64,000 nucleotides of DNA from Hyphomicrobiales bacterium (lineage in GTDB: Bacteria; Pseudomonadota; Alphaproteobacteria; Rhizobiales; Rhizobiaceae), in the NCBI GenBank assembly GCA_900471815.1, contig UICE01000001.1, positions 335,114 to 399,113 on the forward strand, given 5' to 3'. The translations under genes were made by a program, and so were the position numbers. How positions within the stretch are numbered: position 1 is the first letter of the stretch; the number at the start of each line of letters is the position of its first letter. Under the pieces are notes generated by a model. The model was not told where the DNA came from. It did no database searches and saw only the letters and a list, made by a program, of their open reading frames with translations. Of the stretch, positions 43,774 through 50,073 are shown piece by piece.

Positions 43774-43804
43774 CGTTACCGCCCGTTACCGCTTCCGTTA
43801 CCGC
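43774..43804. repeat. Three direct repeats of CGTTACCGC next to the candidate attL
   Basis: Copies lie at 43774-43782, 43784-43792 and 43796-43804, with start-to-start spacings of 10 and 12 bp. They overlap the 3' end of int, where they encode SGNGSGNGR, and lie about 50-90 bp from the core repeat. They could be integrase or Xis arm-binding sites, or simply a repetitive protein tail. Confidence 0.5.
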
Positions 43805-45005
43805 TCTGTTCTCGACCCTTCAGTCGAGCATCTGCAAAGCGGTCTGCTGCTGCTTCATTTGCTCGGTCATAGACCGATGAAGTTGTGCGTGTTCCACTGT
43901 GTCCAGCGACCTTCGCAGCATCGTCCGTGGTGGCGCCTGATGCCCTGCCCTCGGTTATTCCCGATGCACGTAAGTCACGAGCCCAGACCTTCGGATCTAT
44001 GTTTGCAGCCTTGCGATCTTCTGCCCATCGCTCGGTTATCGTGCGAGAGATGTAAGGCAAGCTTGTTGCTTCCGAAACGACGACAGGCCCAACGCGCTTC
44101 TCGATAGGCCAATACTTTAGTTCTTCGAGGACCATTGGCGCTTTTGACAACGGATAAACAACTGTCTTGCCCGAGGTGTTGGATGTCTTGGACGGCGTGA
44201 ACTTCAACTGGAGATTGTCATCAATGTTCTCCCAACGAAGACCAAACCACTTCAAGCCAGCCTGCGCATCTATCACATCTGAAACGCCACCTCTCTCGAT
44301 TGGCCACCATTGGCCAGAAACATCCCACAGGCGCAACGTTGTCTCGTAGACCAATGCGTACAGGAGTGCCGAGGATGGCCTTCCAGCGGCATGCGCCGCG
44401 TTTCTGGCAGCGATGGCCTGATCTGCTGTTAGAACCGCTTCACGGCGCCTTGGTTGAGGTAAGCCGGCGCGTGCTGTTTGAAGGATTTCACGAAGTTCGA
44501 TACATCCCTCGAAGCGGCGCAAGATGCCATGCCTCACCGCTGCTTCCAGCACAGCGCGACAGGTAGCAGCAGCGGCAAGCTTCCTGTCACTGCCACTCCA
44601 CACTTTATGCCAGCGGATAACGTCGATGCCCATTATTGAGTCCACGCGCCGCGGACCAATGTGCTCTTCAAGTTTGGCGATATAGTGCTTGTACGGGACG
44701 AGCGAGCCTGGCTTGAGTTTGTGAAACGCGCTTTCCTCGTCGCGCTGATAGACCGAAAACAAACTCCGAAGAGTCCCATCAAATGCCAACGGGTCGTGAC
44801 GATATCCGGTACGCCACAGCAGCATGTCAGCCTGCAGGGCATTACATTTTGCCACAAGCATTTCTGGGTTATCTTTTAGGAATCCAAGATTAACTGTTTT
44901 CGGACAATAGCCGCGCTTAACATCTTCCTCATTGGCCACCCACACGGGTACGTGTCCAGAGGCGCGCTTCATCCACTTCAAACCTAGTGCTTTCGGCCTT
45001 TCCAT
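43776..45005 (-). CDS. int: Phage tyrosine-recombinase integrase
   Basis: Catalyses site-specific integration and excision. The 409-residue protein has an N-terminal arm-binding/SAM-like region and a C-terminal catalytic domain. Catalytic residues visible include Arg in TTLRLWDV, Arg in DLRAS, His369 in GHSGTRTTSS and nucleophile Tyr379 in SSVYDR. The HxxR His is replaced (DLRAS). A GGGAGGGCGA ribosome-binding site supports 45005. It overlaps the upstream xis-like gene by 22 bp and reads toward the left repeat. Confidence 0.95.
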   Translation of the reverse strand: MERPKALGLKWMKRASGHVPVWVANEEDVKRGYCPKTVNLGFLKDNPEMLVAKCNALQADMLLWRTGYRHDPLAFDGTLRSLFSVYQRDEESAFHKLKPGSLVPYKHYIAKLEEHIGPRRVDSIMGIDVIRWHKVWSGSDRKLAAAATCRAVLEAAVRHGILRRFEGCIELREILQTARAGLPQPRRREAVLTADQAIAARNAAHAAGRPSSALLYALVYETTLRLWDVSGQWWPIERGGVSDVIDAQAGLKWFGLRWENIDDNLQLKFTPSKTSNTSGKTVVYPLSKAPMVLEELKYWPIEKRVGPVVVSEATSLPYISRTITERWAEDRKAANIDPKVWARDLRASGITEGRASGATTDDAAKVAGHSGTRTTSSVYDRANEAAADRFADARLKGREQSGNGSGNGR

Positions 45006-45268
45006 TCGCCCTCCCCTCGGTCAGGCATGCCACCCTTACCGACTGTTATTCCCAGATAGCTCTCATAGAAAACCCGAACCAACGGAACCGCTCGACCACC
45101 GTGAAAGGCGTCAATCTTCGGAAAACCTGGCTTGCCTGATATGGTCGGCAGGCGTTCCTTCATCCAGCGTGTCGCTGCCTTTTTGCCGACGATTGCCTCG
45201 GCTATCTCCACATCGCTCGCGAACAGCGGCAATCGCGAAAATGGGTCATTGTCATTTGCTGCTCGCAT
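44984..45268 (-). CDS. Excisionase-like small DNA-binding protein
   Basis: A 94-residue protein with an HTH-like stretch (VEIAEAIVGKKAATRWMKERLP) and a beta-wing-like FPKIDAFHGGRAVPLVRVFYES. It resembles the small winged-helix proteins that accompany integrases in Hyphomicrobiales phages. The ATG at 45268 has a strong AAGGAGGG ribosome-binding site; a longer frame to 45334 does not. Overlap with int implies coupled translation. The role as Xis is inferred from position. Its N terminus contains AANDND, a motif that recurs in this element. Confidence 0.7.
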   Translation of the reverse strand: MRAANDNDPFSRLPLFASDVEIAEAIVGKKAATRWMKERLPTISGKPGFPKIDAFHGGRAVPLVRVFYESYLGITVGKGGMPDRGEGEWKGRKH

Positions 45269-45396
45269 GTGTCCCTCCTTCTTATAGACTCGCCTATCTA
45301 CGATGATGTGCGCGCATCGCGCATATGAATTCACTTAGTCAGGCTGTTTTGCTGGTGGATATATAAAAGGGCGGCTGTGGTGAGCAGCGACCCTAT

Positions 45397-45473
45397 TGGC
45401 GAACACGGTAGGATTCGAACCCACAACCAGAGGAGTAGAAATCCTCCGCGCTATCCAATTGCGCTACGTGCCC
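45397..45473 (-). tRNA. tRNA-Arg (anticodon UCU)
   Basis: A complete cloverleaf. The acceptor GGGCACG/CGTGTTC includes two G-U pairs, the D-stem is GCGC/GCGC, the anticodon stem is GAGGA/TCCTC with loop TTTCTAC, and the T-arm is GTGGG-TTCGAAT-CCTAC. The discriminator is G and CCA is encoded. The anticodon (complement of 45437-45439) reads AGA. It lies inside the element between an AGA-rich mini-frame and xis-int, on the same strand. No second copy of its 3' end occurs in the window, so it does not look like the integration target. Confidence 0.97.
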
Positions 45474-45499
45474 TTTGTTCGTGGGTGGCCACCCGGTAG

Positions 45500-45526
45500 T
45501 CATCTTCTTTTCTGGCGTCTTCTCAT
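45500..45526 (-). other. Eight-codon mini-frame rich in AGA, just 5' of tRNA-Arg(UCU)
   Basis: Encodes M-R-R-R-Q-K-R-R and stop. Codons 2, 3, 7 and 8 are AGA, the codon read by the tRNA 27 bp downstream. A strong ribosome-binding site (GAGGAGAG) lies 4 bases before the ATG. GGGTGGCCACCC, a 12-bp palindrome, follows the stop. Its stop also overlaps an ATG (ATGA) opening a 36-codon frame that runs through the tRNA and ends at 45393. A regulatory role is inference. Confidence 0.55.
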
Positions 45527-45600
45527 CTAACTCTCCTCGTGTTGGCCGCTTGCTTGGGAGGACGTGCGGCGTGGTGATGTGGTGGCGGTTGGTCGGACCG

Positions 45601-45906
45601 TTATTCTGCTGCCATCATGAAGGCTGGAGGGAGGCTGGTAATAAGCCTGGCAATCTGTCGTGTGTAGCACTGATGCTGGTTGTAACCCTCAAGGCACGCA
45701 ATCGCATCGAGCTTGGCCTGCCGATCTTCTTCCGTACGAGACTGTAACTCCACCAGTGCATCAATTACGGCCAGCCCCGCATCGCGCAGGTGGTTCATGG
45801 CTTCGTCTGGCATATCGCAAAGGTACTTGGCGCCCATGATCTGAACCAGAAGGCTAGACAGGTCTTGAAGCTCGGTTCTTCTCGGGGTGTCGATCTGTGT
45901 TGGCAT
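45601..45906 (-). CDS. Hypothetical phage protein (first gene of integration operon)
   Basis: 101 residues, largely helical by composition, with no recognised family. The ATG at 45906 follows a GAGGAGA ribosome-binding site, and a TTGACG-N17-TATGCA promoter lies about 45-70 bp upstream. It is the first gene of a likely transcript that continues through the AGA mini-frame, the tRNA, xis-like and int. A role in control of integration is possible but unproven. Confidence 0.7.
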   Translation of the reverse strand: MPTQIDTPRRTELQDLSSLLVQIMGAKYLCDMPDEAMNHLRDAGLAVIDALVELQSRTEEDRQAKLDAIACLEGYNQHQCYTRQIARLITSLPPAFMMAAE

Positions 45907-45928
45907 TGCTGGTCTCCTCGGTTGATAA

Positions 45929-46004
45929 TGTAATGCAGTGTCATGCAATGCATAACAAACGTTTTTATAGCCGTCAACAGGAAAATGCAGTACATTGTAT
46001 TACA
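45929..46004. promoter_or_regulatory. Divergent control region with a pair of 19-bp inverted operator-like sites
   Basis: Site A (45929-45947, plus strand) and site B (45986-46004, minus strand) share 15 of 19 positions (TGTAATRCARTGT..TGCA). Between them is a minus-strand promoter with -35 TTGACG (45977-45972) and -10 TATGCA (45954-45949), spacing 17. Site A covers the expected transcription start and site B lies upstream of the -35. The region separates the integration operon from the plus-strand ribbon-helix-helix gene. Confidence 0.6.
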
Positions 46005-46025
46005 CCACCATAGGAGAACCACCGA

Positions 46026-46181
46026 ATGTCTAAAACTGCCAATTTGGCGCTACGAATCCCGCCAAACGTAAAGGTAGCTTTGGAACAAGCAGCAAAAGCC
46101 GATCGGCGAACTGTTTCCAGCTACGTCGAGGTAATTATTATCGATGATTTAGAGGCGAAGGGGTTTTTGCCCAAAGAATGA
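46026..46181 (+). CDS. Small ribbon-helix-helix (Arc-type) DNA-binding protein
   Basis: A 51-residue protein: a short beta strand (TANLALRIPP) is followed by two helices (VKVALEQAAKADRRT and VSSYVEVIIIDDLEAKG), the Arc/MetJ pattern. An AGGAG ribosome-binding site precedes the ATG by about 10 bases. Such proteins are usually autorepressors. It is divergent from the integration operon and next to the two 19-bp inverted sites, which are plausible binding targets. Confidence 0.8.
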   Translation: MSKTANLALRIPPNVKVALEQAAKADRRTVSSYVEVIIIDDLEAKGFLPKE

Positions 46182-46194
46182 TACGGGAGAGTAG

Positions 46195-46395
46195 ATGAAA
46201 GCTCGCAACGATAAAGTCACACTTGCGGACATAGAGCGCGCACTCATCGTCTATGCAGGCCTATACGACCTGTACGGAGAGTGCATGAAGCCGCTCCTTG
46301 ACCGGATGGAGCGTGAATATATGGCAGCCAAAAGCAAAGTGAATCAAATGAATAGAATTCGAAAGTTAATCGCTGGCCCGGTAGAAATTCAATGA
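46195..46395 (+). CDS. Hypothetical small phage protein
   Basis: 66 residues, predicted mainly helical (LADIERALIVYAGLYDLYGE, then a charged helix through about 60). It begins 13 bp after the ribbon-helix-helix gene with a GGGAGAG ribosome-binding site. No family is recognised. It is probably part of the same early plus-strand transcript. Confidence 0.65.
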   Translation: MKARNDKVTLADIERALIVYAGLYDLYGECMKPLLDRMEREYMAAKSKVNQMNRIRKLIAGPVEIQ

Positions 46396-46426
46396 AGCGC
46401 TCCGCGTCAACGGTGATGGAGATGGC

Positions 46427-46687
46427 TTGAACACTCAATTCCTGTTGCTCGCCCAATATGGGATGCGTCCAACGATCACTGTGGATGAGCTTTGTCGGGA
46501 TTACTTTACCCACCTTACCGTGGAGAAATTCCTGCGTAAGGTTAGTCTTGGCGAGATTAATATCCCGCTGATGCGTTTGGAGGGCAGCCAACGCAGCGCG
46601 AAGTGTGTGCACGTCCTCGATTTAGCGGCATACATTGACGAAAGGCGTGCGGAGGCGCTTAGAGAATTCAGCCAACTCCACGGATAG
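46427..46687 (+). CDS. PrtN-like (pyocin activator) family protein
   Basis: 86 residues with the PrtN pattern: MNTQFLLLAQYG, then DYFTHLTVEKFLRKVSLGEINIPLMRLEGSQ and a VLDLAAYIDERR C terminus. In Pseudomonas PrtN turns on pyocin genes through P-boxes; the family is common in alphaproteobacterial prophages. The TTG start has a GGAG ribosome-binding site. It is the only recognisable activator in the element and could drive late or accessory genes. Confidence 0.85.
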   Translation: MNTQFLLLAQYGMRPTITVDELCRDYFTHLTVEKFLRKVSLGEINIPLMRLEGSQRSAKCVHVLDLAAYIDERRAEALREFSQLHG

Positions 46688-46742
46688 CCAATTGCCTTCC
46701 ACCCTCCACCATGCAAGCGTGCTTAGAACAACGGGAGGGGAT

Positions 46743-46907
46743 ATGAAACAACTGATATACGTGATGGGAATCCTGCAAATCGTGGCGGCCATATTTGTGG
46801 CCATTGGTTCCAAATCAGCGATCCACGAGATACTAGCGACAACGGCTTTCGGGTTTGGCGTTCTTTCGCTCGGCTTTGGCGCCGTTTTGGGCAAGCTGGA
46901 GGGATAG
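46743..46907 (+). CDS. Small two-helix membrane protein
   Basis: 54 residues with two hydrophobic helices (LIYVMGILQIVAAIFVAIG and ILATTAFGFGVLSLGFGAVLG). A GGGAGGGG ribosome-binding site supports the ATG at 46743. It lies at the end of the early plus-strand group. Holin, exclusion or stress roles are all possible; nothing decides. Confidence 0.65.
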   Translation: MKQLIYVMGILQIVAAIFVAIGSKSAIHEILATTAFGFGVLSLGFGAVLGKLEG

Positions 46908-46987
46908 CCCGCCACCTATTCGAGGATGTTTTTTTGTCTTTCGAGCTCCCATGGGCGCCGAATAGTAATAATCATGCATCCCGTAGT

Positions 46988-47022
46988 GCGAATCGCGTAT
47001 CATCCAAAATGCGAAATCGCAT
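46988..47022. promoter_or_regulatory. Tandem GCGA...TCGC palindromic sites
   Basis: GCGAATCGC at 46988-46996 and ATGCGAAATCGCAT at 47009-47022 have centres about 23 bp apart, roughly two helical turns. This pattern suits a dimeric regulator binding in tandem upstream of the promoter at 47077. Confidence 0.4.
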
Positions 47023-47064
47023 AAAGGGGCCTTTATATGTGCGACAATTTTGCACCGTACCGAT

Positions 47065-47104
47065 TTGTCAACCCAGTTGACAAGATGTGAATAACCACTA
47101 AAAT
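47065..47104 (+). promoter_or_regulatory. Promoter overlapped by a perfect 19-bp operator palindrome
   Basis: TTGTCAAC-CCA-GTTGACAA (47065-47083) is a perfect inverted repeat. Its right half contains a consensus -35 TTGACA (47077-47082), and TAAAAT (47099-47104) is a good -10 at 16-bp spacing. A repressor bound here would block the promoter. Expected start near 47111. Confidence 0.65.
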
Positions 47105-47110
47105 AAGTGT

Positions 47111-47195
47111 AACGCGCTGTAATAACAATTATATGTAGACTCTAATATCATTTTATGTAAAAAAGGGCCGTTCACTGGTGTGAACAGGCCCTTTG
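47111..47195 (+). ncRNA. Candidate short regulatory RNA (about 85 nt)
   Basis: The interval runs from the expected start of the operator-controlled promoter to the end of a strong hairpin and has no frame with a ribosome-binding site. The 5' part is AT rich. It may be a small RNA, or the leader of the gene at 47313 ended by an attenuator. Confidence 0.4.
47162..47194 (+). terminator. Terminator or attenuator hairpin
   Basis: Stem AAAGGGCC-GTTCAC pairs with GTGAAC-(A)-GGCCCTTT around TGGT, one bulged base. The tail TGTCGTTT is only moderately T rich. Confidence 0.65.
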
Positions 47196-47312
47196 TCGTT
47201 TGCGTTTCCGCGGTTTAGTGCTGCCGTTTGAACAATACGACCGCGATTACGCACCCTCGCAAGTACGTTCTTATCGCTCTGGGCTTTTTAACGCAAGCAC
47301 CGGAGAATGAGC

Positions 47313-47456
47313 ATGGCAAAAGGTGGGAACACCTTCAAAGCTGGTCGCGATTCAAAAACAGGTCACTTCATACCTGTGAGCGAAGCGATCCGTCGTCCTT
47401 CGACTACTACAGTCGAACGCGTGCCCAAAGCAGGACATGGCGACACTAAGAAGTAA
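47313..47456 (+). CDS. Small GRDSKTG-motif protein, copy 1
   Basis: 47 residues containing GRDSKTGHFIPVSEAIRRPS and then TTTVERVPK; strongly basic. A paralogue with the same core lies at 48005-48187, on the other side of the membrane-protein gene. Homologues are short proteins of unknown function, sometimes labelled transporter-related without evidence. GGAGA is 6-7 bases before the ATG at 47313, making this start better than the ATG at 47307. A terminator follows at 47463. Confidence 0.75.
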   Translation: MAKGGNTFKAGRDSKTGHFIPVSEAIRRPSTTTVERVPKAGHGDTKK

Positions 47457-47462
47457 TAATGA

Positions 47463-47486
47463 GGGCCGGGTTAAACCGGCCCTTTT
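47463..47486 (+). terminator. Rho-independent terminator after GRDSKTG copy 1
   Basis: GGGCCGG (47463-47469) pairs with CCGGCCC (47476-47482), followed by TTTT. It overlaps the 3' end of the convergent membrane-protein gene. Confidence 0.85.
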
Positions 47487-48006
47487 AAATTATAAGCGCC
47501 ATCCAGTGAAAGATAGCTACTAAAGCTCCTATTGCGACAGTAACTTCAGCAGTCCAACCTGCCATCCGCATGTAATGGGCACTTGCAGCCATTGCGGCTC
47601 GATTGTTCTTGAGCATCTCATCATAATGAGACGCTTGTTCTGCAAGAGCATTATCGATCGAGATATTGCTTTCTATATCTTCCACCCACGAGGATGGATC
47701 GTTGCCCACCATCTCAAAGTCAGTGGGAACTGCTGCCTGCAACGCGAAATATGCAGAAACTACGAGCCCAATAGCTGCCAATGCGGCGATCGCAGATAAC
47801 ATGTAGCTTACTTTTATCATCGCGAAGGACGCACCGGTGACTACGATCACAGCAGCGACCATGAATCCGAAGAAATTCATAGCGCGTTGATCGGAAGCCA
47901 GCGCTGTTGACAGCTGTGCGGATAGCCTTGACTCAGACTCCTTAATTATCTCATCTAAGAGCGGGCGAGGCGCTGATCGTAGCGTGTCGACGAGGGGTTT
48001 TTCCAT
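47485..48006 (-). CDS. Three-helix membrane protein resembling Pycsar/CBASS-type TM effectors
   Basis: 173 residues. An amphipathic N-terminal region with SDQRAMNFFGF is followed by two membrane helices (about 44-62 and 66-90), a cytoplasmic helical stretch with ASHYDEMLKNNRAAM, and a third membrane helix (about 147-170). This order resembles the PycTM-like (DUF5706) pore-forming effector family, but the match is by eye and no cyclase gene is nearby. An exclusion or plain phage membrane protein is equally possible. AGGAT supports the start at 48006. The start codon overlaps the divergent start at 48005. Confidence 0.6.
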   Translation of the reverse strand: MEKPLVDTLRSAPRPLLDEIIKESESRLSAQLSTALASDQRAMNFFGFMVAAVIVVTGASFAMIKVSYMLSAIAALAAIGLVVSAYFALQAAVPTDFEMVGNDPSSWVEDIESNISIDNALAEQASHYDEMLKNNRAAMAASAHYMRMAGWTAEVTVAIGALVAIFHWMALII

Positions 48007-48187
48007 GTTACATCCTGCTGTAGAGTTTCAACCTAAGCGTCCCCCAAAAGAAAACAAGGGTACAAATAAGATCGGGCGCGATTCTAAAACTGGACAGTTC
48101 GTACCGTTGAACGAAGCAGTAAGACGCCCCAATACTACGACCGTAGAGCGCGTGCCTAAACCGGGGCGAGGTGACACTAAAAAGTAA
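48005..48187 (+). CDS. Small GRDSKTG-motif protein, copy 2
   Basis: 60 residues. The last ~40 repeat copy 1 (GRDSKTGQFVPLNEAVRRPN, then TTTVERVPKPG), with a different N terminus. GAGGGG precedes the ATG by about 8 bases. The ATG overlaps the start codon of the minus-strand membrane protein within the tetranucleotide CATG (48004-48007), so each gene's promoter would lie inside the other. Confidence 0.7.
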   Translation: MLHPAVEFQPKRPPKENKGTNKIGRDSKTGQFVPLNEAVRRPNTTTVERVPKPGRGDTKK

Positions 48188-48274
48188 AAGCTAGGTTGCT
48201 GAGCAAGACTTTTCACCATCCCTTAACCAACTGCGCGCACGCTGTCTGTGCTGATCCCCTGTTTGTCAGCAATG

Positions 48275-48311
48275 GCCCGGTGCGTTTGTATTGCGTATTT
48301 GCGCACCGGGC
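48275..48311. repeat. 10-bp inverted repeat near the end of the tail fibre gene
   Basis: GCCCGGTGCG (48275-48284) and CGCACCGGGC (48302-48311) form a stem with a 17-base loop between the convergent GRDSKTG copy 2 and tail fibre genes. There is no T-run on either side, so a terminator role is possible but weak. Confidence 0.5.
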
Positions 48312-48324
48312 TTCCAAGACTGCG

Positions 48325-50073
48325 CTAATGCTGATGCCCTATGAACCAAGTCCACGCCGATGATCCGCTAACGGTTTTATTTCCCCCAGAGTCAGCGCGA
48401 GCGTATACCTGATAGTAATCAAATCCATTTGCCACATCTTCAATCGATATTTGCATTCCTTGCCCACCTGTTCCGTTCACAACGTTAAGTGAGGTTTTAA
48501 ACTCTACACCGTTTTTGAAGATCGAAATTCCCATTAACCAGCCGTCGACAAGACCAGCAGTGAATACAACCGCAGCCCTCATGCTGACAACGCCGGCTCT
48601 TGGGACAAAGCGCGAATTGGTGGCGTCATATGCACCGCCAACGTTATAGGCCACGCTTGGGAGTGGTATAAAGTTCCAAGCCCCAGGCGTTATGGTGTAG
48701 TCGGTGAATCCTCGATGAGCCGAAAACCGAGGACCATAATCAAATCTGCCCCCACCATCTTCGTAGCCAGGGACGCTGCCAGGAAGAAAGTTTGGATCAT
48801 CAGTTCCAGTTCGTATTGATCCGTTTAGGTGGGTTAGAAACCGTCGACCTGTTGCCGCGCCACTGAAGAGGAGATTGACCAAGGCGATCATTGATTTGGC
48901 ACACCCGGCAAACTGTCCTGTAAATGCTGGAGTTCCCGTCAGCGTTATGGTGCCAGACGCAGCAGTGAACTTGATGCTACCGCCTTCTGTGGCGTGATAA
49001 TGGTTTAATGCGCCACCATTTATCGCATACCCGGTGTCGAAAGTTACGACCGAGCCAAGCTGGGAGAATATGTGATCGGCAGTTGAAGCACCAAAACTCC
49101 AGTTGCCGAAGTTGACATTGGTCCCAGAATCTTCCGCAAAAATGTGATAGCCATCAGATCCGGTTGTTACGGTTCTAAATCCATGCAGGTCGACGCCAGC
49201 GCCACCATTAGCCGTGATGCATTTTCCGCTGGATGGTGCGATCACCACGTTTGCTGGTGTGCCGGTATCGCCTGTCAGATAGATAGGGAATTTTTGACCC
49301 GACTTGCCAGCCCATGCGGGGCGGCCTGAGAAACTAAGGTTCTCAACATATGTGCCAGTGCGCACAACGATAAAAGCTGTAAAATTGCGAAGATCCTGCT
49401 TAGAGTACGCTGCATTGATTGCGGCGTTGATAGTGAGGAACGCACCAGTATTGTTGTCGGTAAGGCCTGTATTGGCGTCATTGCCATCCTTGCGCACATA
49501 ATAGGTGCGATTGGCGGCAAGCTGTTCCGGCAATCCAAGGACTGCCAACTGAGCCAAAGCGCTTGTTGCGCCAACCAGCCCCCGGCCTGCAGCGGTCAGA
49601 TCAAATAGCGCAGCCGTATTTGCATCGGTGAAATAAACGCTTTTATTGGCCGCTGGCGTCAATGACAGGAACGATAGAGCCCAAGCCTTGAAATCAGCCA
49701 GAGCCATAGTCGTAGCACTGGTGTAATAGGGAATCTTATTAGCAGCGCCTGTAACGGCTTGCAGCGCGGCCAAAGAGCCGCCACCAATGGCAGTAACCAA
49801 ATCGCGAAGAGCCGCAGTATACCGCGAGCCATCGGGCTGATATCTTATCCGGTATGGCGCAGCGGTAAGGGTTGTTCCGGTCCATGGTGTGTTCAGTTCG
49901 ACATGCGTGGCGTCTGTTACCGTCGCAATAATAGCGTCAAGGTTCTGCACCTTGAATGTATCGCCTGGCTGAATATCTGCTGCGGTAATATTGGCGCCAC
50001 CGGAGAACGTGACGGTTGTGCCGCCAGCCGCAAGTGTGGCGACGCCTGCGGAGTAATCGGCTTTAATTGCCAT
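48325..50073 (-). CDS. Phage tail fibre / tail spike-like protein
   Basis: A probable receptor-binding protein of 582 residues. The N-terminal part (about 1-80) is Gly/Ala/Thr rich. The middle, from YYVRKDGNDANTGLTDNNTGAFLTINAAI, is typical of right-handed beta-helix spikes (Asn/Gly-rich turns). The C-terminal ~140 residues (GAWNFIPLPSVAYNVGGAYD, then RAAVVFTAG and IFKNGVEF) look like a C1q-type jelly-roll trimer. The start at 50073 has AAAGGACT upstream; the longer frame to 50151 overlaps the small gene upstream in another frame. Confidence 0.85.
   Translation of the reverse strand: MAIKADYSAGVATLAAGGTTVTFSGGANITAADIQPGDTFKVQNLDAIIATVTDATHVELNTPWTGTTLTAAPYRIRYQPDGSRYTAALRDLVTAIGGGSLAALQAVTGAANKIPYYTSATTMALADFKAWALSFLSLTPAANKSVYFTDANTAALFDLTAAGRGLVGATSALAQLAVLGLPEQLAANRTYYVRKDGNDANTGLTDNNTGAFLTINAAINAAYSKQDLRNFTAFIVVRTGTYVENLSFSGRPAWAGKSGQKFPIYLTGDTGTPANVVIAPSSGKCITANGGAGVDLHGFRTVTTGSDGYHIFAEDSGTNVNFGNWSFGASTADHIFSQLGSVVTFDTGYAINGGALNHYHATEGGSIKFTAASGTITLTGTPAFTGQFAGCAKSMIALVNLLFSGAATGRRFLTHLNGSIRTGTDDPNFLPGSVPGYEDGGGRFDYGPRFSAHRGFTDYTITPGAWNFIPLPSVAYNVGGAYDATNSRFVPRAGVVSMRAAVVFTAGLVDGWLMGISIFKNGVEFKTSLNVVNGTGGQGMQISIEDVANGFDYYQVYARADSGGNKTVSGSSAWTWFIGHQH

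Larger units (their letters stand above)
46908..47312. other. 405-bp non-coding region with operator, promoter and terminator signals
   Basis: No convincing gene is seen. The region contains two GCGA/TCGC sites (46988-46996 and 47009-47022), a 19-bp perfect inverted repeat (47065-47083) over a promoter, and a hairpin (47162-47194), each listed separately. Confidence 0.7.

Noticed and set aside
45397-45473. tRNA-Arg(UCU) as the integration target of the element
   Set aside because: Its 3' end faces int, but no repeat of the tRNA 3' sequence was found elsewhere in the window, whereas an exact 14-bp repeat exists at 43712 and 61812.
45393-45503. 36-codon frame reading through the tRNA as a protein gene
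   Set aside because: It is coupled by ATGA to the mini-frame, but the DNA is fully explained by the tRNA cloverleaf; kept only as a remark.
48275-48311. Strong terminator at the end of the tail fibre gene
   Set aside because: The 10-bp stem is good but neither strand has a T-run after it, so it is listed only as an inverted repeat.
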